Shown here: positions 7,916 through 16,185 of the stretch, piece after piece
How positions within the stretch are numbered: position 1 is the stretch's first letter
Layout: each line of letters opens with the position of its first letter
Origin: Thermohalobaculum sp050043005
Lineage (GTDB): Bacteria > Pseudomonadota > Alphaproteobacteria > Rhodobacterales > Rhodobacteraceae
Direction of reading: 5' to 3'
DNA: 64,000 nucleotides
Assembly (NCBI GenBank): GCA_050043005.1
Contig: JBHJIZ010000062.1
Span: 1 to 64,000 of the forward strand
Notes under the pieces: model-generated
The model's input: only the letters and a program-made list of their open reading frames with translations
Told to the model about the DNA's origin: nothing
Database searches by the model: none
Translations under genes and position numbers: made by a program

Positions 7916-9817
7916 ATGAGGCTAACAACAAGTTTGGCAAGAACCGCCCTGATCGGCATGGTTCTTATCTCCTCCCCCGCATTCGCCGAAGCCCCCGCCG
8001 CGCCCGCGGCTGAGCGGGCGCTTCCGTACTATGACCGCCATAAGATCGACATCAGCAACCTTCGCGATTTCTACAATGGCCTTTTGGTGGCGGATGCCAT
8101 GATCCACGCGCCTGCGATGTTCGACGCTGAAATCAAATGGCGGATGACCTTGCGGCAGATGGTCCTCGCGGGCAGCGGCCATCATCAGGCGCGTAGTGCC
8201 TACCAGCTGTCGCGCATGGGCGTGCCGATCGAAGACATCCAGGCGATCTACTCGCCCGATTACGTGATGTCTTTGACGGACCACCGCGTGAAGGCCGCAT
8301 TCACCTACATCGATGTTATGGGCAGCTATCCCATCACGTCCTCCGCTGACATCCACGCACTGCTGCGCACCCATTACACTGACCGCCAGATTGCCGAGCT
8401 GATGCAGCTTGGGGCGATCAACAACGCCAAGGCCACCCACGACGCCGTGCTACCGATCGCGACTGATCAGGAAACGCTGGACTGGGCAACTGTGAACCTA
8501 GCAAGCGTGGGCTGGCAGGCAGGCCCGAACGCAAGCACGTCCTCCCAAGAGCAGCGCGCGAACCCTTTTACAGGTGACGCCTTGATCCAAGCCGTGGGGG
8601 AGCTCGACGCAAGCTGGGTACGCGATGACCTCGGCGCAGTGGATCCGGTCTTCGAGACCGACTGGATCAATCACATCACAGGCTACGATGTTCCCACGCT
8701 CACCTTCGATGGGGACAGGGACGGAATTGAGGAACCGTTCGACGCCTTCCCCACCACCTTTCTGGAATGGGAAGACCCAAGCCTGCGCACAGCCAACCTG
8801 CCGCAAGAGGGAACTCCGGCATTCGACGTCGCCGCCTATGACTACGACTTTTATGACGGCCCCCATAGGATGAAGGCGAGCGTTCCATATAGCGATCGCA
8901 ATCGGTTCGACACGCTTTGGGCGCGGCAAGCGGCCATTGGCACGCTCGATATGGACGAGTACATCCTGCAAACGGAACGCACGATGAATTTCACCGAGAT
9001 CTGGTCGATTTTCTTCGTCTATCAGCTCGCCAGTGGTTGCGTTCATTGCCAGGCGCATGGCGCTTTCGGCATCTACGATTACACCGAAGACGACTACTTC
9101 CGGGACGAGATCCCGTCGGAGGATCGGCCGGAGCTGATCGCGTATATCCACTCGTTGATGGATTTTGAACGCTCTGAACATATCGGACCAGCGCAGAAGG
9201 CAGCGTTAAGGCTCGCTCGGGACGCTGGACGTCTGCCATCACGCGCAACGGCTGCCCATATCGAGGAACTGCGCCGACACTTCACGGACCGCGAGATACA
9301 AGAAATCCTCGCAGTGCTGGTCGTCAATGCGTGGCTATCGGGTAGCATGCAGTCGATGGCAACAGTGACCGATCAACTCAGCATGTCTTGGGCGATGCGC
9401 CATCTTGGGACGAAAGGATGGAAGCCAGGTGTCCACATCGGGTTGCCCAGCGAACAACGGCCCAACCACATGAGCCAGCTCATGGACTTGCTGATCGCGG
9501 AGATGAATACTGGAAAGGTGTCGAACGCTGCAACCGAATGGACCGGTTTGCCGGTTCCTTTGGCTGTGGATGCTGACGGTGACGGAATCGAGGACGCCTT
9601 CGACGGGTTTCCTAATGATCCGAGCCGCTGGGCCGATACCGATTTTGACGGGATCGAGGACGCGATGGACCCTGACATCGACGGCGATGGCCTCGAGAAC
9701 GTGGTCGAAGTTGGGTTAGGTATCTTCCCATACAAGGCGGACTCTGACGGCGACGGGATCGACGACTCGTCTGAACTGAAGGCAGGAACCAATCCCATAG
9801 ATCCCCGTGACCTTTGA
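7916..9817 (+). CDS. Exported tandem AhpD/CMD-like protein with calcium-binding repeats
   Basis: A 633-residue protein starting at ATG 7916, which gives a signal peptide ending PAFA-EA. It appears to be an internal duplication. Each half has an AhpD/carboxymuconolactone-decarboxylase-like helical segment, a shared helix block (TDRQIAELM / TDREIQEIL, then VGWQAGP / KGWKPGV) and an acidic DxDxDGIEDxFD loop. The second half keeps the redox/active motif SGCVHCQAH (Cys375, Cys378, His381). The first half has GSGHHQAR in its place (86-93). The C-terminus (552-620) carries several D-x-D-x-D-G-x-x-D loops like type-3 thrombospondin/EF-hand calcium sites. Peroxidase or decarboxylase-type chemistry is possible but unproven. 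Confidence 0.7.
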   Translation: MRLTTSLARTALIGMVLISSPAFAEAPAAPAAERALPYYDRHKIDISNLRDFYNGLLVADAMIHAPAMFDAEIKWRMTLRQMVLAGSGHHQARSAYQLSRMGVPIEDIQAIYSPDYVMSLTDHRVKAAFTYIDVMGSYPITSSADIHALLRTHYTDRQIAELMQLGAINNAKATHDAVLPIATDQETLDWATVNLASVGWQAGPNASTSSQEQRANPFTGDALIQAVGELDASWVRDDLGAVDPVFETDWINHITGYDVPTLTFDGDRDGIEEPFDAFPTTFLEWEDPSLRTANLPQEGTPAFDVAAYDYDFYDGPHRMKASVPYSDRNRFDTLWARQAAIGTLDMDEYILQTERTMNFTEIWSIFFVYQLASGCVHCQAHGAFGIYDYTEDDYFRDEIPSEDRPELIAYIHSLMDFERSEHIGPAQKAALRLARDAGRLPSRATAAHIEELRRHFTDREIQEILAVLVVNAWLSGSMQSMATVTDQLSMSWAMRHLGTKGWKPGVHIGLPSEQRPNHMSQLMDLLIAEMNTGKVSNAATEWTGLPVPLAVDADGDGIEDAFDGFPNDPSRWADTDFDGIEDAMDPDIDGDGLENVVEVGLGIFPYKADSDGDGIDDSSELKAGTNPIDPRDL

Positions 9818-10090
9818 GCAGCGGTTCAGCGCTTCTTCCGCTTGGCTCAGTTCTTGTCTGCCTCGGCTCGAAGCGCGGTGCAAGAGGAGCACGATCGAAG
9901 TCACACGAACGCATCGCGTTCTGCATCTTTAAACCGAAGTTAAGGGTTGACCGGAACTCTGCGCGAATACAAACTATCCGATCGTATTGCGCCGCTCTCA
10001 GAACTCTAAATTATCCCGCAATGGGAATCATCGTTTGAATTACGCTACCTCCACTAGGTCAGAATATTTAAAAATAAAACTGCTGAGAAC

Positions 10091-10140
10091 GCGAGTTATT
10101 ATTCTGAGATTGCCGACATATTTTTCTAATTGCGAGTTAT
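10091..10140. repeat. Direct repeat GCGAGTTAT, two copies 41 bases apart
   Basis: GCGAGTTAT occurs at 10091-10099 and again at 10132-10140, a spacing close to four DNA turns. AraC-family proteins often bind direct repeats, and an AraC-family gene starts 245 bases downstream. The role is inference; a nine-base repeat in A+T-rich DNA could be chance. Confidence 0.4.
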
Positions 10141-10239
10141 GAAAATCTGTTCTTGGATATAAACATAAATCGTCTCGGTGAGTACCGACGATCCCCGCCA
10201 AGGTTTGGAAAAAGTGCTACCACGCTGATACCGCTCGGA

Positions 10240-10267
10240 TTGACTTTTTGCCGTGCGGCCTTATTTC
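10240..10267 (+). promoter_or_regulatory. Possible sigma-70 promoter for the AraC-family gene
   Basis: TTGACT at 10240-10245 and TATTTC at 10262-10267 with 16 bases between them. The -35 is close to consensus and the -10 is poor. It lies about 110 bases before the chosen start codon. Confidence 0.35.
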
Positions 10268-10384
10268 TTTATTGCGTAGAAAAGGGGCTTTCCGAAATTT
10301 TCATCCGCCGATGCGCTAAGATTGCTGGCAGTTTTCTTGTTCTTCGGCGCCGATGCGAATTCCAGGAACAGCGAACGTTCCGCC

Positions 10385-11287
10385 ATGAACGAGAAGACGC
10401 AGAACGAAACGAGGCTGATTGAACCCGACGAACTGCCGGTCTGGGTCCCCGGCAAGGTGTTGTGCGAAAGTGATGGTTTGGGCTGGTGCGACGTGGCTCA
10501 ACGGACCTACCGGTATCACGGACAGGACGTACACATCCCGCCCATGAACACGTTCATGATCGTGCAATACCGCAAGGGTGATACCCCGATGGACCGGCGG
10601 TTCGACGGCCGATGGACGCGCACCCAATGTGGGCCCGGGCACTTCTCCCTTTTGTCGCATTCGATGCAATCGCATTGGAACTGGACTGAGGGCTTGGTCG
10701 TTTCTCACGTCTATCTAACCGACGGTCTGATGACCCGGGTCGCCCGGGATATCGAGGACAAGGATGTTGGGCGGGTCAGCCTGCACGACGTGCTGCAGGG
10801 AAGCGACCCGGTGGTCAGCCATATCGCCGATCAATTGACCATGGAGGCCGCCGAAAACGGACCGGCGGGCGAGCTGTACGCCGAAGCGCTGTCGGTGCAA
10901 CTGGCCGTCCACCTGCTACGCAATTATGCGTCGATCGAAGGGCGCAACGCGGGCGGCCCTGCGGGTCTATCCCAGCGGCAACTGAAGCTTCTGGAAGATT
11001 ATGTCGAGGCCCACCTGCACGAACCTCTGTCGCTGAAGGAACTGGCAAGTGTGCTGCATCTGGGTGTCTGGACCTTCAATCGCCATCTCCGCGCGAGCGT
11101 CGGCCTGCCGGGCTATGCCTTTGTCCAGCGAAAGCGGATGGAGCGTGCCTGTACCATGCTGCGCGAACCGGGCCGCGCACTGAAAGAGGTCGCCGCAGCC
11201 TGCGGTTTCAGCGATCAGTCGCACATGACCCGCAGTTTCCGCAAAGCATTGGACATGACCCCGGGGCAGTACCGCCGCGCGCTCTGA
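10385..11287 (+). CDS. AraC-family transcriptional regulator
   Basis: About 300 residues from ATG 10385; the frame is open 21 codons further upstream but without better signals. The C-terminal 100 residues carry two helix-turn-helix motifs of the AraC/XylS type (LSLKELASVLHLGVWTFNRH and ALKEVAAACGFSDQSHMTRSF) and the typical end TPGQYRR. The N-terminal 180 residues are a ligand- or dimer-type domain that I cannot assign. It precedes the Baeyer-Villiger monooxygenase and esterase genes on the same strand, so it is probably their activator. Confidence 0.88.
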   Translation: MNEKTQNETRLIEPDELPVWVPGKVLCESDGLGWCDVAQRTYRYHGQDVHIPPMNTFMIVQYRKGDTPMDRRFDGRWTRTQCGPGHFSLLSHSMQSHWNWTEGLVVSHVYLTDGLMTRVARDIEDKDVGRVSLHDVLQGSDPVVSHIADQLTMEAAENGPAGELYAEALSVQLAVHLLRNYASIEGRNAGGPAGLSQRQLKLLEDYVEAHLHEPLSLKELASVLHLGVWTFNRHLRASVGLPGYAFVQRKRMERACTMLREPGRALKEVAAACGFSDQSHMTRSFRKALDMTPGQYRRAL

Positions 11288-11454
11288 TCTGCGCCTCTCT
11301 GAATCGTTCAAAACTCCACACCCGATCTTACAAGACCACAGTTTGGGTAGCTGGCATCCTCCATCGGCACCTCCGGGTCGGCCCTACAACCCAGGCGCCC
11401 GGACACAAACCAGCGGTTGGCATCGAACCGACCGCAGTTACAGCGGAGGATTAC

Positions 11455-13128
11455 ATGCTAGATACACAGAGGACTGCCGATCCGGCGGTACGCAACCCTG
11501 TCCCCAAGACACTCGATGCGCTGGTCATCGGCGCCGGTGTGGCAGGGCTCTACCAGCTTCACCAGCTGCGCGAGATGGGCCTGAAGGCGCATGTCTGCGA
11601 CACCGCCACGGATGTGGGCGGCACCTGGTACTGGAACCGATATCCCGGCGCCAAATTCGATAGCGAAGCATACATCTATCAGTATCTTTTCGACGAAGAG
11701 CTCTACAAAGGTTGGACCTGGAGCGAACGCTTTCCCGGCCAGCCGGAGATCGAGCGCTGGCTGCACTATATCGCCGACAAGCTGGACTTGCGCGGGGACA
11801 TGTCGTTCTCGACGACCATTACCAAGGCGATGTATGACGAGGACGCCGGGCGCTGGACGGTGCATACCGACAAAAGCGACGTGATCGACACGCAGTTCCT
11901 GATCGGTTGCACTGGTATGCTTTCGGCACCCCTGGAAGACCGATTCCCCGGTCAGGCTACTTTCAAGGGACAGATCGTGCACACGGGCCGCTACCCCAAG
12001 GGCGGGCTGGACATCGAAGGCAAGCGCGTTGGCGTGATCGGCATCGGCGCTACGGGCATTCAGGTGATCCAAACCATCGCCTCGGAGGTCGGCCATCTGA
12101 CGGTGTTCGCCCGAACGCCGCAATACGTTCTGCCGATGAAGAACCCGAAATACGGGCCTGACGAAGCCGTCTGGTACAAGGGCCGGTTCGAGGAGTTCCA
12201 AAACAACTTACCCCACACCTTCACCGGGTTCGAGTACGACTTCGAGAACACCTGGGCCGACCTGACCCCGGAACGCCGCCTCGAGGTTTTGGAGGAGATT
12301 CACGCCGATGGCTCGTTGAAGCTCTGGCTGGCCTCGTTCGCCGAGATGTTCTTCGAGCAGGATGTCAGCGACGAGATTTCGGAATTCGTGCGCCAGAAGA
12401 TGATCGCGCGGTTGAAGGACCCCAAGCTGATCGACACGCTTGTGCCGAAGCCAGGATCATACGGATTCGGTACTCACCGGGTTCCGCTGGAATCAAACTA
12501 TCTCGAAGTCTTCCACCGAGACAATGTCGAAGCGGTCAACGTCCGCGAGAACGCGATTGCCGAGATCTTGCCCGAAGGTGTCCGGCTGGAGGACGGCACA
12601 ATCTACGAACTGGACGTCATTATCATGGCTGTCGGTTTCGACGCCGGCTCGGGTGCGTTGGCGCGGATCGACATAAACGGGCGGGGTGGCCTGAACCTAG
12701 CCGAGGAATGGCGCAAGGACATCCGTACCACGCTGGGCATACAAAAGTACGGCTTCCCCAACCTGTTCATGACCGGCGCGCCGCTGGCACCGTCGGCTGC
12801 GCTTTGCAACATGACCACCTGTCTGCAGCAACAGACCGAGTGGATCTCGCGCTGCATTGGCGATCTACGCTCAAGTGGCCACGACGTCATCGAGCCGACT
12901 GAAGCCGGCGAAGACGCCTGGGTCACCCATCATGACGAAACCGCCAACGCGACCCTGATCGCCAACGTTACATCGTGGTACACAGGTGCGAACGTCGAGG
13001 GCAAACCCCGCCGGGTTCTGTCCTATACCGGAGGCGTCGGCGCCTACCGCGACCGCTGCGACCAAGAGGCAAAGGACGGCTATCCGCTCTTTGCCCTCAG
13101 CAAGGCAGCCGCACCTCAGCCCGTCTAA
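11455..13128 (+). CDS. Flavin-dependent Baeyer-Villiger-type monooxygenase
   Basis: A 557-residue protein with GGAGG eight bases before ATG 11455. It has an N-terminal FAD Rossmann motif (GAGVAG), the long BVMO fingerprint GGTWYWNRYPGAKFD, the short fingerprint region FKGQIVHTGRYP, and a second NADPH Rossmann motif (GIGATG). The order and length match cyclohexanone/phenylacetone monooxygenase relatives, which insert oxygen next to a ketone to form an ester or lactone using NADPH and O2. The short fingerprint has Tyr where Trp is usual. It is followed 73 bases later by a serine esterase that could open the product. Substrate unknown. Confidence 0.88.
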   Translation: MLDTQRTADPAVRNPVPKTLDALVIGAGVAGLYQLHQLREMGLKAHVCDTATDVGGTWYWNRYPGAKFDSEAYIYQYLFDEELYKGWTWSERFPGQPEIERWLHYIADKLDLRGDMSFSTTITKAMYDEDAGRWTVHTDKSDVIDTQFLIGCTGMLSAPLEDRFPGQATFKGQIVHTGRYPKGGLDIEGKRVGVIGIGATGIQVIQTIASEVGHLTVFARTPQYVLPMKNPKYGPDEAVWYKGRFEEFQNNLPHTFTGFEYDFENTWADLTPERRLEVLEEIHADGSLKLWLASFAEMFFEQDVSDEISEFVRQKMIARLKDPKLIDTLVPKPGSYGFGTHRVPLESNYLEVFHRDNVEAVNVRENAIAEILPEGVRLEDGTIYELDVIIMAVGFDAGSGALARIDINGRGGLNLAEEWRKDIRTTLGIQKYGFPNLFMTGAPLAPSAALCNMTTCLQQQTEWISRCIGDLRSSGHDVIEPTEAGEDAWVTHHDETANATLIANVTSWYTGANVEGKPRRVLSYTGGVGAYRDRCDQEAKDGYPLFALSKAAAPQPV

Positions 13129-13201
13129 TCCGGGATCCAAGACCAAGGGCCCGGCCCGGATCCAGGGGTGGGCCCAATCACAACAAAAACGGGAGGATAC
13201 C

Positions 13202-14389
13202 ATGAGCCACCAATTCAACGCAGATGCCATTCTGAACAGCGTCGTCACCTCCAGCCCGCGCGTGCCCGGCGTCGTCGCGATGGTCACGGACCGGGAGCGG
13301 AACATCTACGAAGGGGCGGCGGGCGTGCGCCGCATGGACGGCGATGCGCCCATGACAAAGGGCGATGCGTTCGCGATCTTCTCCACGACCAAGGCGATCA
13401 CCGGGACAGCGATCCTGCAATTGATGGAGGAGGGCAAGCTGGATCTGGACGCGCCTGCAAAGACCTACGCGCCGGATATCGGCAAGCTTCAGGTTATCGA
13501 GGGTTTCGATACGAACGGCGAACCGCGACTCCGCGCGCCCAAGCGCGACATCACGACCCGTATGCTGCTCCTGCATACGGCGGGGCTAGGTTATGACTTC
13601 TTCAGCGAGACCTATAACAGGCTGGCCGAGGAAAAGGGTCAGCCCAGCGTCATTACCGCATCCAAGGAATGCCTGATGACCCCGTTGCTGTTCGATCCGA
13701 ACGATGGTTGGGAGTACGGCACCAATATCGACTGGTGTGGCCAGGTCGTCGAAGGCATCACCGGCAAGCGCCTCGGCGAGGTCTTCCAATCGCAGATATT
13801 CGAACCCCTGGGCATGACCGATACGACCTTCGAATTGAACGATGCCCTGCGCACCAAGCTGGCCGGTATGCATGCACGCGGCGAGGATGGAAGTCTGACA
13901 CCGATGGATTTCGAACTGCCCGACAAGCCAGAGGTGCACATGGGCGGGCACGGGCTTTACGGCACCGTTGACGACTACATGCGCTTCATCCGCATGTGGC
14001 TGAACGACGGCGCCGGAGAGAACGGTCGGGTGCTGAAACCCGAAACGGTGCAGATGGCCGCTCAGAACCAACTTGGTGATCGTAAGATTACCCCGTTCAA
14101 GGGGGTCATCCCTTCGCTGTCAAACGATGCCGAGTTCTTCCCTGGTCTGCCAAAGTCTTGGTCCTTTACCTTCATGGTGAATGACGAGCAGGCCCCAACC
14201 GGCCGCCCGGCCGGCGCCATTGGCTGGGCAGGGCTGGCCAACCTGTTTTATTGGATTGACCGGCAGAGTGGTTTCGGCGGCTTCTGGGCGACCCAAATCC
14301 TGCCCTTTGGCGACGCGGTCTCTTTCACTGGGTACATGGAGATGGAAACGGCGTTCTATGCATCGCTGGAGCAAGCCAAAGCCGCCTGA
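13202..14389 (+). CDS. Serine hydrolase of the class C beta-lactamase/EstB family
   Basis: About 395 residues from ATG 13202, chosen because GGGAGGATACC precedes it; the open frame reaches further upstream into the monooxygenase gene. SxxK is seen as STTK near residue 61, a YxN-like motif occurs (YGTN), and HGLYGT is in the region of the third motif. These are features of penicillin-binding-protein/class C beta-lactamase-fold esterases. There is no signal peptide, so it is probably cytoplasmic. Next to a Baeyer-Villiger enzyme its likely task is hydrolysis of the ester or lactone formed. A true beta-lactamase role is unlikely. Confidence 0.82.
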   Translation: MSHQFNADAILNSVVTSSPRVPGVVAMVTDRERNIYEGAAGVRRMDGDAPMTKGDAFAIFSTTKAITGTAILQLMEEGKLDLDAPAKTYAPDIGKLQVIEGFDTNGEPRLRAPKRDITTRMLLLHTAGLGYDFFSETYNRLAEEKGQPSVITASKECLMTPLLFDPNDGWEYGTNIDWCGQVVEGITGKRLGEVFQSQIFEPLGMTDTTFELNDALRTKLAGMHARGEDGSLTPMDFELPDKPEVHMGGHGLYGTVDDYMRFIRMWLNDGAGENGRVLKPETVQMAAQNQLGDRKITPFKGVIPSLSNDAEFFPGLPKSWSFTFMVNDEQAPTGRPAGAIGWAGLANLFYWIDRQSGFGGFWATQILPFGDAVSFTGYMEMETAFYASLEQAKAA

Positions 14390-14405
14390 GTTGGTTTCTC
14401 CCGCT

Positions 14406-14437
14406 GGCCGTCGGATCGCCGCCGGCCGACTTTTATT
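14406..14437 (+). terminator. Possible intrinsic terminator after the monooxygenase-esterase genes
   Basis: GTCGG (14410-14414) can pair with CCGAC (14426-14430) across a G+C-rich loop, and TTTTATT follows at once. The stem is short, so moderate confidence only. It lies 20 bases after the esterase stop. Confidence 0.4.
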
Positions 14438-14850
14438 AGTTTGATTGAATCCGAAACCCTATGATTGCTTTTTTTTTCGATGTTTCGTATGCAATGTCGT
14501 CTTTTGGCGCTTCCTGCCAGTTGGCCGAACGGCTGCTAATGGGGGCAGATCGTGAATTCGCGCGCATTGTCAAACGGGGGCCTCCCGAAAGTGGCAGAAA
14601 GTGCGTTGAGGATTGGACGGTGACTTCTGATACACTTAAGAGCGTTGTCGTATGATACGGCTGATCACTAGACGGCCTGACTTCAATCAAACCGCCCGGT
14701 CTGTTGCGGCAAGAGCCACGTCCTCGGAAAACGGCGCGTTGCCGCTATCTTGAAAGTGCAGAATTGGTGGTCTCGACGCAGGATGGCGAGGCGTTACGTG
14801 TTGACCGTGATATCGATAACTTGACCCGTCTATGACCTTACAGAAAACGG
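14438..14850. other. Gene-free stretch
   Basis: About 410 bases in which I see no supported gene, RNA or repeat. Frames present on both strands have no recognisable family and no ribosome site. Confidence 0.45.
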
Positions 14851-15108
14851 TTGGTTTCAAACGAAAAGCGAAACCGGGACGCTCGGGCTAAGGCCATTTC
14901 GATGAATCTACGGCGGGATAACTGGCGATGCTGGTGGTGCTGTGGCGAGATCGGCCTGCACAAGCGCGCCGACGCAGTATTTTGTCGAGAACGATGCCGA
15001 AAAGCGAATGCACGCGAACGAAGGCGCTACTGGTCAGACCATCAGCAAGTCACCGATGTTCGAATGCAACCGATCAAGCTTTATGAATTGCCTAATGATT
15101 TCGGTTAA
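14851..15108 (+). CDS. Small Cys-rich, probably zinc-binding protein
   Basis: An 85-residue frame from TTG 14851; an internal ATG 17 codons later is another possible start. It has a CWWC pair plus a further Cys, then FCRERC, spaced like a treble-clef or zinc-knuckle, in a strongly basic context (KANARERRRYW). Such small proteins are common in mobile or phage-derived regions and may bind nucleic acid; function unknown. It is followed 14 bases later by another zinc-ribbon protein. Confidence 0.5.
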   Translation: MVSNEKRNRDARAKAISMNLRRDNWRCWWCCGEIGLHKRADAVFCRERCRKANARERRRYWSDHQQVTDVRMQPIKLYELPNDFG

Positions 15109-15122
15109 ATCGGGAGGTGGGC

Positions 15123-15770
15123 ATGGGTGGCATTGGCAGCGGTCGGCGCTGGCATTTCGATGCGCGCAAGACGACGAGCAACTTCCGAAGCATCGATGTG
15201 CGCCGCTGGCACCGTGATGGGCTTCTGAATCCGGGCAATCAATTTGGGTGGAACTGGAGCTTAGATGGCGAGGTCACCGCATCCATCCACGTACGCGTCG
15301 AACACGGTGTCGTTCGCTTGCTCTACAAGACGCGCGGTCACGATGAAAACTGGCGCGAGATGGACTACCCGGTCACCCTGGATTCGACCGAATGCAATTT
15401 CGGTGGTTCCCGGAAATGGTTCATCTGCCCAGCCTGGGGATGTCGCAGGCGGGTTGCTGTCCTGCACGGCGGTGCGGTGTTCGCTTGCCGAACCTGCCAT
15501 CAGATTGCCTATCCTTCACAGAATGAGAACGCGCCGGATCGCGCATTGCGAAGGGCAGAGCGCATTCGCGAAAAGCTTGGCTGGCCTGCTGGTGTGCTGA
15601 ACCTTCCGGGTGGAAAGCCAAAGGGGATGCACTGGCGCACCTACCACCGGCTAGTTTCCGAACAGGACAGATATACGAACGCATCAATGGCGCATTTGAT
15701 GAACGGTTTGGAATGGCCGATCTGCTCGCAAAATCTACAGGAGCGCGGATCGCACAAAAGGGGACTATAA
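15123..15770 (+). CDS. Zinc-ribbon hypothetical protein of a mobile-region family
   Basis: A 215-residue protein. ATG 15123 is chosen since GGGAGG lies at 15112-15117 and the protein then begins MGGIGSGRR, a start I recognise from a widespread family of uncharacterised proteobacterial proteins. A zinc ribbon is visible: CPAWGC ... CRTCH (about residues 101-125), followed by RALRRAERIREKLG and KPKGMHWRTY. The function of the family is unknown. It lies next to tRNA-Thr, often an integration point, together with the small Cys-rich gene. Confidence 0.7.
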   Translation: MGGIGSGRRWHFDARKTTSNFRSIDVRRWHRDGLLNPGNQFGWNWSLDGEVTASIHVRVEHGVVRLLYKTRGHDENWREMDYPVTLDSTECNFGGSRKWFICPAWGCRRRVAVLHGGAVFACRTCHQIAYPSQNENAPDRALRRAERIREKLGWPAGVLNLPGGKPKGMHWRTYHRLVSEQDRYTNASMAHLMNGLEWPICSQNLQERGSHKRGL

Positions 15771-15831
15771 GCGGGATGGGATGCTCACCCCGGCGATTTG
15801 TATATATATTTCAGCATCTTGTGAGAAGATA

Positions 15832-15907
15832 TGGTGCCGGTGATAGGACTCGAACCTACGACCCCATCATTACGAATGACGTGCTCTACCATCTGAGCTA
15901 CACCGGC
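15832..15907 (-). tRNA. tRNA-Thr (anticodon CGT)
   Basis: On the minus strand a full cloverleaf can be drawn: acceptor GCCGGTG/CACCGGC, D-stem GCTC/GAGC, anticodon stem CGTCA/TGATG with loop TTCGTAA, variable loop GGGTC, T-stem GTAGG/CCTAT with loop TTCGAGT, discriminator A and an encoded CCA. The anticodon CGT (complement of 15872-15874) reads ACG threonine codons. The 3' end faces the zinc-ribbon gene, so the gene-side flank is where an integrated island would begin. Confidence 0.95.
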
Positions 15908-16185
15908 GCCGCCGCCCTACTATCGCCCAAGCAGCCTAGGGTCAATCACTCGATCTTACTGGAGATCGGGGATGTCGCACGCCAGATCTGATCACATCTG
16001 AACAACAGTGGAATGATCCGAACCAGCATCACTCTGGCATCCGGTGACCGTGAAAGAAAGGCCAAAACTCAAAGCCTACTAATCACGCAAGTCCACATCA
16101 CACCATAAGGCTTTGTATAAGCGCGCTGACACGCCGAGCCTGATTTCAACAACAGCTTCCTATCGGACCTTTCGCGCGACAAGCG
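15908..16185. other. Intergenic region between tRNA-Thr and hemY
   Basis: About 280 bases holding the tRNA promoter and the 3' flank of the hemY gene. I see no further gene or a clear terminator. Confidence 0.4.

Larger units (their letters stand above)
9818..10384. other. Gene-free region before the AraC regulator
   Basis: About 560 bases with no supported gene. The second half (10040-10300) is A+T-rich and contains a 9-base direct repeat and a possible promoter, both listed separately. Probably the control region of the AraC-family gene. Confidence 0.5.
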
